A stretch of 48,331 bases of DNA from an uncultured Bacteroidia bacterium (GTDB lineage Bacteria; Bacteroidota; Bacteroidia; Bacteroidales; F082): the NCBI GenBank assembly GCA_902791165.1, contig CADAVB010000021.1, positions 5,576-53,906 of the forward strand. Reading direction: 5' to 3'. How positions within the stretch are numbered: position 1 is the stretch's first letter; each line of letters starts with the position of its first letter. The notes beneath the pieces were generated by a model that was not told the DNA's origin, ran no database searches, and saw only the letters and a program-made list of their open reading frames with translations. Both the position numbers and the translations under genes were made by a program. Of the stretch, positions 31,109 through 43,100 are shown piece by piece.

Positions 31109-34100
31109 TTATTTGATGACCATTTTCTGTACTTTCGTTTGGTTGTGGCTGGTGAGGCGCAGCACATAGATGCCAGCGGCCACGCGCGGCAGGCTGATGG
31201 TGCTTTGCTCACCCACGGCTTGCGTGCTCAGCAGGCAGCGGCCGTTGATGTCGAACAGCTGGAGCGTGCCTTCGCCGTTCACCACGAGTTCGTCGTCCAT
31301 TTGGAAGGCGAAGTTGGTTGTGCCATTGTCGTTGGTTGTGTCGTCGGGTTCCTCGTCGATGCCGGTGCAGTGGAAGACGAGCTTGAAGCGCGACTTGTAG
31401 TCCGTCGGGTTGCCTTGGAAGCGGTATTCGCTGTTTCTGAGGCAGTCGATGTCCATGCCGGTGAGGTTGTCGATGAGATGCAGGTAGCTGAAGTCGCCGT
31501 GCATCGTGTTCCAGCGGATGGTGAAGTTGTCAGGCTCGATGGCGTCGAAGCGCACGGGCACTTCGCTGACACCGGCAGGCGTGAAGGCCGTCTGGTAGCT
31601 GTTGTTGTTGTAATGGGCGTAGATGACGGCGTTTCCGGCATGGAGGCCGCGCATCTTGTGTCCGCCGCCCACATCGGGACGTCCGGTTTCGACGGTCGTG
31701 TAGTCGCGTTTGCCGTTGGAGTCGGTGCAGATGAGGTTGACCAGCGGGTAGTTGGGGCGCAAGCCTCTGTAGGGCGAGATGCCTTCCGTGGTTTCCAGTC
31801 CCGGGCGCCATTTGGCGGCGATACGCATGTCGTTCTCGAAGGTCAGGCTCTTACCGGTAACCGGTACGTTGTCGTCTTCGGCGTAGTCCACCCTGACGAA
31901 GAAGCTTTGCATGGGATGGATGTAAGGCGAGGCGTCGATGCCGTTGATGGAAGCCTTGGCCGTGTAGTAGATGTAGCTCGTGCTGTCTTGGTCCATCACG
32001 GCGTAGGAGGCTTGGTTGCCACCGATGAGGTAGGCACTGTTGGTTTCGGCGAACTTGGTGAAGTCCAAGTAGCTCTGGTAGGGGTTGCCCACTAAGTTGA
32101 CGGCGCGAAGCATTTGAGCGTAGCTGGGCCAGTAGGGGGTGATGTAGTCGTCGTTGGAGTAGCTGACACTCGCCTTTTTCCTGTCGTTGTTCAGCGTTCC
32201 GTCGGCCATCAACATGGTGGTGTCGCGCACGGCAACCAGATAGCCCTTGCCTTCCAGGAACGTGGTTTCGTTGAAGTACTGCAGCTTGTTGTGGTTGCCA
32301 TGGCTGTTCTCGTTCTCGTACCAGTGGTCCATGTAGTTAGCGGAGCCTTCGCGCTTGAAGTTGATCCAGTGGTAGGTGGCTTCGTCGTAGCAGTAGAAGT
32401 CGAAGTAGCCTCCCACTGCGTCAGCGGTATGACCGCCGTTCTGGGGTCTCCAGGTGCCGTAAGGCGTGTTGGTGGGGAAGAAGCCAGGCTTGGTGGTGCT
32501 CCAAGTGGTCTTGGGCGGGTCGGTGTAGTTTCTGTCCGACCATGTGGCGTGGGTGATGGCATTGCTCTGGTGTCCGGGATACACATTGTTGTCTGATTCC
32601 ACGTCTTCAGAGGTGCCGCCGCTGGTGGTGCCATATCCGGGCAGGATGTATGAGGTTCCGGTGTGGTTGATCATTTCCTTATACCAGTCTTCGGCATCCT
32701 TGGTGTGGTATTCCAGTCCGAGCGGGACGTCCTTGAGCGGCGAAGCGAAGAAGTGCCAGTCGCCGGAGCCTTTCTTGCTGTTGTCGAGGGTGACGCCGAC
32801 GCGCACGTTGTTGAGCACGTTGCCCGTGTTTTGCGTGAGGCCCACGTTTTCGTCGATGAAGATGCTCACGTTGGAGTTATTGTTCACCCATGAGCTGTCG
32901 GCGTCATAGACGAAGATTTGCGGGTGGTCGGCGGTGTAGTCGTCGCCGTTGAATTTTTCCACCAGATGCGACAGGCTGTCGTCGTAGTGGATGAAGATGT
33001 TGTCGGCGGAGCCGAGGCTTCTGAAGTCGCCGAGCATGAGCACGGGGTAGTCGCCGTTGATGTCGGAGGCGAGGGTGCGGCTCCATTGGGCGTATCCTTT
33101 GGTGTTTTCCCAGTTGGTGGAGTCGAAATCTTGCTTTCTCACCCAATTGTTGAGCGTGGGCAGCAGGCCTTTGAAGATGCCGTTTTCGGCGTAGCCGTTG
33201 GTCGTGGCATCCATTTGCTGGTCTTTGTGGGCGTAGTTGTACTTGCCGTCGTCGCTGTTGCGTTGGGTGAGGCCGTAGTTGGTGTGGTCTGTCAGGCCGT
33301 TTTCGGTGCCGTTGCCCAAATAGCGCTTACCATTGGGGATATAGGAATACTTGATGTCTCCTTCGTTGGTGCCAGCCAAAAAGCCCAAGCTTGTTTCGCT
33401 GCTTCCGTCTTGCAAGCGGGCGTAGCAGTTCTCCACCAAACCCTTGTTCACGCCGACAAGGCCGCCAAAATACGTGCCAGCAGCAGGGGCATTGAGGAAC
33501 TTCGGATTCGAGAAGCTGTTGATCAAGCTGTCGGAAGTATGCAAGTAACCAACAAGACCTCCTACATAGTCGGCTTCGCCTTTGATTTCGGGCATGGCCA
33601 TGGATGAGTGGATGAGCGCCCTGTTTTCATTGGTGCCACGGGTCTTGCCCACGAGGCCGCCAGCGTATGTGCTGTCGGGGTAGCAAACGGTCAAGTCGAA
33701 GGTGGCGCGTGCTTCGGCACCTGATAGGATGGCGTTCTCCGACATTACGCCGCTGATGCCGCCAAGCATGTATTCAAAATTATTATTGATCTTGTCGGTG
33801 GCATATAAGGCATCGTCAACGAAGACGTTCTTCACCACTGCGCCATCGCTGAGGTCGCCGAAGAGGCCGAACTTCTCGATGCCCGTCAGGAAGCGGCAGT
33901 CGATGCCCTTGATGACGTGGCCTTGGCCGTCGAACTCACCTTTGAAGGGGTGGGGATTGGCCGCTTCATCGGTGTAGATGTCGCCGCCGGATGACACGCC
34001 GCCTTCGTTGTACTTCGTCACCGAGCCGATGGGCACCCAGAAGTGGGCACGCATGTCGAGGTCGTTCATCAACTTGGCCTTGGCGTAGGGGTTGACGTTT

Positions 34101-37100
34101 TTGTTGTATTTGCGGTGGATGGTGTCGCTGGTGCCGGGGACCACGTCGCCGGTGGAAAACGAGTTCAGGCCGTTCACATAATTGGAGAACCATGCCAGGC
34201 CCTCCTCGCTGTAGATTTCCCATACAAGTGTGTCAGCCTTGGTGTCGGTGCTGGGGATGGTGAGCGTGTCGTTGGTGCTTTGTGGTTGGGTGTTCTCGCT
34301 GTTCTTGATGATGTAGTGTCCGAGCCAGTTTTCGTCGCCAGGGCCGTTGCCGCCATACATGGGTCTGAGGTATTCCGGGTCGCTTTGCACGGCAGGGTTG
34401 GTCCAGCTGCCCCAGAGGTAGATGAACTTGGCGCGGAAGGGTTGGTTGTCAAAGAAGCTATGGATGGCAATATAGGTCTCGGAGTCTTCGAAAATGGCGC
34501 TGTTGTCGGTCAAACCCATTTCTCCGCCTTGGGGCATGAGATTGGCAAGCCATTTCTCATATTCCTCGGCGAAAGTTTTCCCGTTTGCCATTTCGCCGTC
34601 GTTCAGGTAGTGACCCGAATTGGCTGTTTCGTTGGGGAATTCGCCAGCGGTGGCCACAACGGGGCAGAATCCTTCTTTCACGCTGAAGCCCATGTTGGTT
34701 TCCGCTGTCACATTTTGGGATGGGTCAGAGATGTGCTTTCCGGAGATGTTGGACAGGATGGTGATGACGTTGGCGGTGTCTTCCACAGCGATTTGTCCGT
34801 CAACGTTGTCTGGACCCCAAACATAGTGGTTTCTGGCCAGCAGGATGTTGCTGCGCATTTTCTTTTCGGTGAGGGTGAGGTTTTGTTTGCCATAGAGCTC
34901 CACGACATCATCCTTACTGCCGTCGGTGGCGAAGTTGCGTCTCACCTTAAGGGCGTGTGCCGTGAGGGCGTCGTCCCAGTTTTCGCCCACATACAGACGA
35001 CCGGCGAGATAGATGCCGCCGCCGTCTTTGCCTTTGGGCACCCAGTTGGCGTTCACTTCGCAGTGGCCTTTCATTTGCATGTAGGCCTTCCTCGCGATAT
35101 AGATGCCGCCGCCGGCTTGTCCAGCGAAGTTGTAGAGGATTTTACCCTTTGTATCATCGGAGTCGCCGCCAGCGAAGACGAGCTTCGTGGGGTTGGCGGG
35201 GTCGTTGTTTTCCATGTAGATGCCGCCGCCCTTGCCTTCAGTGGCCTTGTTTTCGATGATTTGAGGCACATCGACAGGCTCGGTCACGGTGCGGCTGATG
35301 CGCTCGCGCACGGCGCGCAGCTCTTCGTCTTCCGCGTTGGGGGCGTCGCCTTCCGTCAGGGTGTCTGACGCAACGATGAAGTCGTCATCGTCCCAGTCCC
35401 AAGGCTCACGGGCCGGGGCAGGGTAGATGTCGCGCGGGCGCGAGGTAGGTGCATTGTAGGAAGTCGGGTTGCCCTTGCTGGCTTCAAAGTTGGCAACGTA
35501 TGTGGCATTGCCCGTCACGGTGACACTAAATTCGGCTTCATCAGAAACTTCCTCGCCGTTCAAGGTCCAGTTGACGAAGTCGTAACCGGCGTTGGCCGTG
35601 GCATTGAGGGTGGTAGTCTGGCCATAGAGGAAGGTATTGCCGCCGCCGCTCACGAGGCCGCCATCAGATGGGCTGGCTTGGACGGTGATGGTGTATTCGG
35701 CAACTTTGAACCTGGCCGTCAGCGTGGCGTTTTCGGTGCCCATGGTGAAGGTCACGGGGTTGTCGGTGCTATCCGAAATGGTTCCAGAGCTCACTGTCCA
35801 GCTATCCAATTCATAGCCTGCCACAGGGTTGGCATACACACTGACGTATTCGCCTTGGTTCAAGCCGACACGGGTCGGGTTCACCGTTCCTTGTGCCTCG
35901 TTTGCGCTGAACACCTCAAGGACGTAGCTCTTGGTCGTGAAGGTGCTGGCCGCTTGTTTGGCGTAGGCGATGTTGCCCTCACCCTTGTAGTAGTAGGCGC
36001 GATAATAATAGGTGGTGTTGGGTGTGAGCCCAGTGGCGTTCAAGGTGTAGGGGAAGGTGTTGCCGTTGGCTGCGTTAATGTCGCCTTCCACAAAGTTGTC
36101 TGTTCCCTTGGTGGGGTTGGCCGAGGTGCCCCAGCAGATGCCATATTTGCCGCCAATGAGATAGCCGTTGATGTCGCGGCTGACGATGGTGCCGCCCAAG
36201 GTTGCGCTGTTGTGGGTGATGGTGCTGGCTCCGTCGGTCTTCATGGAGGGCAGGGTGACAAACTCTTGCTTTGCGGGGCTATAGACGATTTCGGCAAGGT
36301 TGTTGATAGTGTCGGGTTCGTTCACGCTGGCGTAGGCCCTCACATAATACTTCGTGTTGGAGTATTTTTGAACCTTGTTTGCGTAGTTGTATTCAAGTGC
36401 AGAGGACAAGTCGCCCGTGGTTTCTTCGAAGCCCGAATCGGTGTAGTCCGAAGTCATGCGCAAGGGGTTGTCGCTGGTGCTCCAGCACACGCCGTAGGTC
36501 TTGACGCTTTGGGTGCCTTGCGGGGTGACCTTTGCATTGAACGTGGCCGTGTTTTGGTGGCCTGCCGCTGCATTGGCGTCGTAGGCAATGGCGCTGATGG
36601 GCTTGGTTTCCACCTCTGGTTCGTCGTAGGCGGTCTTGAACCTCACATAGTGCGAGGTGGTGTGGGTGCCCACGCTGTTGGTGGCATACACCCAGAGGTA
36701 GTAGTTGGTGCCCTCATTCAGTCCGCTCAGCGGCACTTCAAATGTGTTGTTCGTCAAAGTGCCACCAGGCTGGTTGATGTCGGCGGTGGTGGCATCGGCG
36801 ATGTTTTCCGTGACGTTCCATTTGAGGCCCCAGTCGGTGACTTGGTCGCCGCCGTCGTTCACCGAGCAAAGTGCCTTGGCCGAAGTCTTGGTGATGTACA
36901 CCACTTGGTTGATGATGACTTCTGGGATGTTCACGGGCAGGGTGGAGAAGTTGAACTTGTTGCTGTAACCGTAGCCTGCGGTGTTTTTGGCGTAGGTGCG
37001 CACATGGTAGGTGGTGTTCAGCTTCAGGGTGTCTTGCGTGCCGGGCATGTGTACGGTGAAGTTCGCGTTCACGGCGGGGATGCCAGTAGTGAGGTCGTAG

Positions 37101-40100
37101 TTGTAGCAGCCTTCGGCACCCACTTCAGGTTGTTCGTTGGTTTGGCTCCACACGATGCCGTAGTTGGTGATGGCCGAGGTGCCGGCGTCTTTGATGGCAC
37201 CGGTGATGTCGGCGCAATTTTGGGTGATGGTCGAAATATTGATGTTTCTCACGATGGGCTTGCCAGCATCATCCTTGGTGAAGAACTGCGTGGTTGCGGT
37301 AACCGAGTAGTTGGAGATGTCGGTGCCTGGGTTGGCGATGTTGGAGGCGAAGGCGCGCACATAATAGGTCGTTCCCGGATTGAGGACGATAGGATTTGGC
37401 GTGTCTTCAGAGGCCTTCTTGGCGAAGGTGTAGCCGCTGCTGGGTGCCGTGGTGAACACGATGGTGTGGTCGCCGTCGGCATGGATTTCCGGGTCGTCGT
37501 CTTCGCTGATCACGAAGCCGTATAGGGTGATGGTGCTCCAGTCGGTGGAGTTTGGCATGGTGAACGAGAAATGGGCGTCGTTGGCGGTGATTTGCTCTGG
37601 ATCGACCACCACGAGGTTGCTGCCCATGTCGGGGGTGTCTTTCAAGGTGACGAAGCTCACCGTGTCGCCGTAGGCCGTGCCGTTGTCGTTGGTGGCGTAG
37701 GCGCGGGCGAAGTATTTCTTGCCCGATTCAAGCGAAGGCAGGTTGAGGGTGAAGAAATAGTCGTCCTCGAAAGTGCCTTCTTCATTCACTTCCAAGACAT
37801 CCTCCTTGCCCAATTCGAGATCTGACAAGCTGCCGAGGTTGCCGTCCTTTTGGATATAGACCACGCCGCATTTGGTGGCGCCGTTGGAGTAAAGCAGTTT
37901 GCCGCTGCCTTCCGCGCTGTTCTTGGTGATGTTGGCCACGGTGCCCGAGATGACGGAGGGCGTGCTGCTGAAGGTGGTGAAGACAGCCACGTCGCTGTAG
38001 GTGGTTTGGCCTTCGTTGTTGGTGGCGTAGGTCTTCACATAATACGTGTTGCCTGCAGAGAGTCCAGTGGTAATCGTTACCCTGAAGCAGTAGTTTTCCC
38101 CGTCTTGGTCGCCAGCAACTGCATCCTGTTTGTATGGGTCGCTGCCGAAGCTGCCGCTCACCTCGGCATTGGCCACGTCGTCCGGGTCGCTGCCCCAGAT
38201 GACGCCGTGTGTGCCGTTGGATCCGGTGGGGAAGTCGAGTTCGCCACTGCCCTTGTCGACGATGTGGTAGTGTATTTTGGCTTCGGTGCCGCTGATGACC
38301 TCGGCATCAATGATGGTGACAACGGGTTTGCCTTCACGTTTTTGGATGTTGAAGGTTCCGCCGCCGCTCCACACGCCGCCGCCGTCGCCCAATTTGGCCT
38401 CGTTGTTGGCAATCTTGCCGCCAAACATGTCGATGGTGCCGTTGGCGATGTAGATGCCGCCGCCGTGTCCGGTTTCGGCGATGTTTTCAATGATGTGGTC
38501 GCCGTTGAGGTAGATGTCGCCGTTGTGGTTGTTGATGCCGCCGCCGTTCACTTTGGCGTAGTTGCCACTGATGACGGTGGCGTTGGAGTTGGAGCCAACG
38601 AGGCTGGGGCCTGTGGTGATGCTACCCGTTTGGGTGTAGATGCCGCCGCCTCTGCCGTTTTCGGCGCGGTTGTCGCTGATTTCGCAGCCATACACGAGGA
38701 TGGAGCCATCGTGGTTGTTCAAGCCGCCACCGTTGATGTTGGCCTTGTTTTTAATGATTTGCGAGTTGTGGGCGTAGATGGAGCCGTATTTCAGGTAGAT
38801 GCCGCCGCCGCGACCTGTCGGGTCGGTGGCGGTGCCGTCTTCGCCGCGTGTCTTGTTTTCTTTCAGTTCCGAGTTGAGCAGGCGGATGGTGAAGCCCGTC
38901 GCGCTTCCGTGGGGGCCTTCGCAGAAGATGCCGCCGCCGTTGCCCAAGCTCGAGGTGTTGTTGCGCATGCTGGCGTAGCGTGCATCGACGCGACCGGTGT
39001 GGTTGTTGATGCCGCCGCCGTTCAGTTTGGCGAGGTTGTTGAACACCTGTGTGCCGTCGTTGCGGGTGGGGTGGGTGAGGGTGGACGGGAAGGGCAGGAT
39101 GTTGATGTCGCCGACGTAGGTGAACATGCCGCCGCCACGGCCTTCCTGTGCCGTGTTGTTGTTGAGCGAGCCGCCGTAGATGTTGATGTCGCCGGCGTGG
39201 TTGTTGGCGCCGCCGCCGTTCTCGAAGGCGATGTTGTTGTCCACATGGGCGTTGTGCAGGAAGATGGTGCCGCTGTTGGCATAGATGCCGCCGCCCTTAT
39301 TGGCCTTGTTGTAGGTGATGGGGGTCTCGTCGTCGCGCTCGTTCTTGTTCACCCAAACGGTGCCGCTGTGCGTGTTGAGGGCGCCGCCGTTCTCCTCGGC
39401 CCAGTTGTAGTTCAGCTTCGAGGTGAAGCGCTTCGACGCGCCTTGGCCGTGCTCGATGTAGTCTTCCACGTCGATGTTGCCTTGGTTGGTGTAGATGCCG
39501 CCGCCGCTGCCTTTTCCAGTGTTGTTCGTGCCGGCCTTGTTGCCGTGGCCGCTGCCGTCGGTGAGGGAGCCGTCGTAGTAGTCGTCGCCGCCGATGATGC
39601 AGCCGTAGATGTCAACGAAACCGTCGTGGTTGTTGATGGCGCCGCCGTTGCGGTTGGCGAAGTTGTTTTGCATGACCACGTCGGTGGCTTTGATTTCGCC
39701 GAGTTGCAGATACACGCCGCCGCCGCAGCCCTTGCTGATGGTCTGGCCATTGTCATCGTCATAGCTGCCATCGCCCGATGCGGCCTTGTTGCCCTTCAGA
39801 TCGACATACTGCAAGGTGATGAAGTTGGTATTGACACCGCCCGTGGCGGGTTCGCCCATGCAGAAGATGCCGCCGCCGCTGCCCGAGGTGGCCTCGTTGT
39901 TGTTGATGAGGATGCGCTCGTTGGCATCGCTGCTGTTGCCTTGTACGTGGATCTTGCCGTTGTGGGTGTTCAGTCCGCCGCCGTTCAGCTTGGCCTTGTT
40001 GCCGGTGATCTCGGTGCGACGGGCTTCGCTTTGCACCGTGGCGGGCGTGCCCCAGATATTGACGCCAATGTTGCCCGACTTGGTGAAGATGCCGCCGCCG

Positions 40101-43100
40101 CTGCCTTTTCCAGTGTTGTTCTTGCCGGCCTCGTTGTTGCGGATGTAGCACGACTGCACGTTGATGTTGCCTGCGTGGTTGTTGGCACCGCCGCCGTTCA
40201 GCTTGGCGGTGTTGTTGTCCATGGTGCAGAGGTTCATGTCGATAAGGCCCTGATACAGGTAGAGGCCGCCGCCACAGCCAGAGACGAGTCCGTCATAACT
40301 GCCAAATTCAGATTGGTTGCCGGTGCCGTTGGTGGCCTTGTTGTTGCTCAGGTTTACGCGGCGCAGCAAGACGTAGCGGTCGCCGTCGGTGTCGCCGAGG
40401 CAGAAGATGCCGCCGCCGCTGCCGTTCACAGCCTCGTTGTTTGTTATATTAATAAGGTGTCCGCCTTGGCTGTCGTGGTTGCCATAAACGGCCACTTTAC
40501 CCTTGGTGTCGCCGTCTTTACCCGTGAAGATGCCGCCGCCGTTCAGACGGGCTTTGTTGTTGTTGACTATGGTTTTTAGCGTTGCGTCTTCGTCTTCGTT
40601 GGGGTTGATGGTGACCAAGCCGCCGTCGGTGTGTACGCCGCCGCCGGTGCCGGCGGAGTTGGCATTGCTGGGGGTGGTAGCGGTAGAGGTTGCTTTGCGG
40701 TAGCCAGCCTGGTTGTAGCAAATCTCACTGCTGGTGATGGTGACGGGGCCTGACTTGGTGTAGATGCCGCCGCCTCTGCGGGCAGCGAAGTTGTATTTAA
40801 TATAGGAGTGATCGATGTTGACATTGCCCGTTTGGGTGTAGATGCCGCCACCGTTGTAACCGCCAGTGCCGCTTCCGGCATTGTTGCCTTCGGCAATGCT
40901 GGTGCCTCCGATGGTGCTGTATTTGATGTTGATCTCGCCACGGTTGATGTAGATGCCGCCACCGTGTTGATTCGCATAGTTGGCCTTCATCTCCGAGTTG
41001 AGGAAATCGATCCAGGGATTCTCACCGTCACCTTTACAGAAGATGCCGCCGCCATGCAACTTGGCTGTATTGGAGTTGATTTTGGAGTGGTCGAATCTGA
41101 TGGAGCCTTCCTTGAGATAGACGCCGCCGCCACGGCCTTTGTCAGTGGTGGTTTCGTTGGAAAGGATGCGGCTGTAGTCGGCTATGATGTTGCCTTTAAT
41201 GAGGCAAATGCCCGCTCCGCTGTATTGGGTCTTGTTGGCCTCGAAAAGGGGATTGTTAGCCTCGCCTGCTCCTTCCGTGCCGGCTATGGTCACGTCGCCT
41301 TGCTGCACAAACAGGCCGCCGCCGCCGTGGTCAGTGTCTGCTGTGGTAGTCGCTGTGGTATAAGCTTTGTTTGTCTTGATTTTGGTCCTGTCTCTCAGGG
41401 TCACGGTGGTCTTGAATTTCTGGTACTCGTTCCAGCCTGCGCCGTCGTTGATGGAATAGAGGTAGATGCCGCCGCCGTCAAGATTAGCATCGTTCTCATT
41501 GATGGTCATGTCGGAGGCCAGGCCTCCTGTGGTAAGTATGATGTCACGTGCCGGATGGTCGGCATTAACATGGGCTAGGTTTGGTGTTCCCGTTTGGTTG
41601 ATGCACACACCGCCGCCGTTGCCGTTGAGGGCTTTGTTGCCCTTGATGTTGCCGTAGCTCAATTTGCAGTCGATCAGGTAGCAGCTCGCGTCTCTAACAT
41701 CTTCTCCTGAGACCGGATCTGTTCCTGTGCCTGCTTCTCTATAGATGAATATGCCGCCGCCATTGTTGTGCGCCGTGTTGTTCTGAATGGTGGCGCCGTT
41801 TAGGTTCACCTTCATCTGGTAGGGGCCAACGTCATTGCCGTATTGGTCATATTCATGGTACACATAGCCCATTTGATCAGTACTAGTTAAATTGATAAGT
41901 CTTCCCCAAACCATGATGCCGCCGCCGTTGCCGGTTTCGGTCTTGTTGCCGTCGATGATGGTGGCTGCGTCCATGGTAAGTTCGAGATTGTTGGGATAGA
42001 TCATGCCTGCTTCAGATACAGGCATGCCTTTCTCGTCATAACACATATAGTTGATGCCGCCGCCGTGCAAGTAGGCTGTGTTGTTTAGGATTTTGCACGC
42101 AGTCAGCTCGAGGGGTGACTTGGCCAAGATGCCGCCACCGCTTTTTTTGGTATAGTTTCCTTTGATGGTGGTGTTTTTGACTTGCATCGGATCGGCAACC
42201 AGTCCCTGCCAACGTATGCCGCCGCCGAAGTTGTTGTTGATGTTGCAACTGTCGATGGTCACGGATGCTTTGCAGCCCGTAGTGGAACGGATGGCGGCCT
42301 CTTGGCCGGTTGGGTTCGACAGGGAAGACAACTTGCTGCGCTTGAGGACCACACTGCCGCTGCCATGGGCCTTGCGCATCTGCCACTGGAGACCTATGCC
42401 CGGATAGCCAGTAGAATTGTAGCTAACTATGTTGTGCAGCCAGCAATGGGTCAATATTACATCGAGATACCTGTTGGTTTGAGAAGCATTGTCGTTTAGC
42501 ATCAAAAAAATTCCGCCATGTGTGTCACTAGAAGCGGAGTTGATGCTGTTTTGGATGGTCACGTTGGTGAGGTGCAAGGTGCCGGTTTCAACTCTGAACA
42601 GGGGCTTCTTGTTTGTAGCTATTCCTGTATAGGTGGGAACTCCAGTAGTCATATTCACGCTGGTGATGTTGGCTGCGCCGTCGATGACGAACTGCCGCTT
42701 GGGGAGGTAGGTGGCCGTGTCTTGCTTCACGTTGCCCACGGGATACAATAAGTCTTCTTGCTTTGGATCCAGTCCCTCAATGATCAACTTCTGATGGGAA
42801 GCCGCTCCTGCATCGCTGATAAGGTGGAAAGGACAACTGGTATTCTGAGTAGTGGTGAAAGTTCCCACACGACGCAATGTGATGTCGGATTTATATTTGT
42901 CTTCGTCAAGTTTCATTATCAAAGTCCCTTTTGTGACCCTAAAAGCATATTGATTAGCATTCGATCCGTTGGAGAAACCAACCGGTTTGGTGGTTTGGAA
43001 GATGAAAGTCACCGTTGCACTGGCATTGTTTACATGTACCATATAGAAGTGGTCGTACTTCGTGCCGCTGGTGGGATTGGGTGATTCGCTCACATAGAAC

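Noticed and set aside
37850-40579. A 909-codon open frame antisense to the giant gene
   Set aside because: It mirrors the GGG-rich repeats of the real gene as Ala/Asp/Val-rich sequence, has no start signals and no recognisable domains. The sense strand has a signal peptide, repeats and a sorting tail.
38300-42300. Regular repeats resembling a CRISPR array
   Set aside because: The repeated words are in-frame codons of the giant protein at irregular spacing, without unique spacers of constant length and without cas genes.
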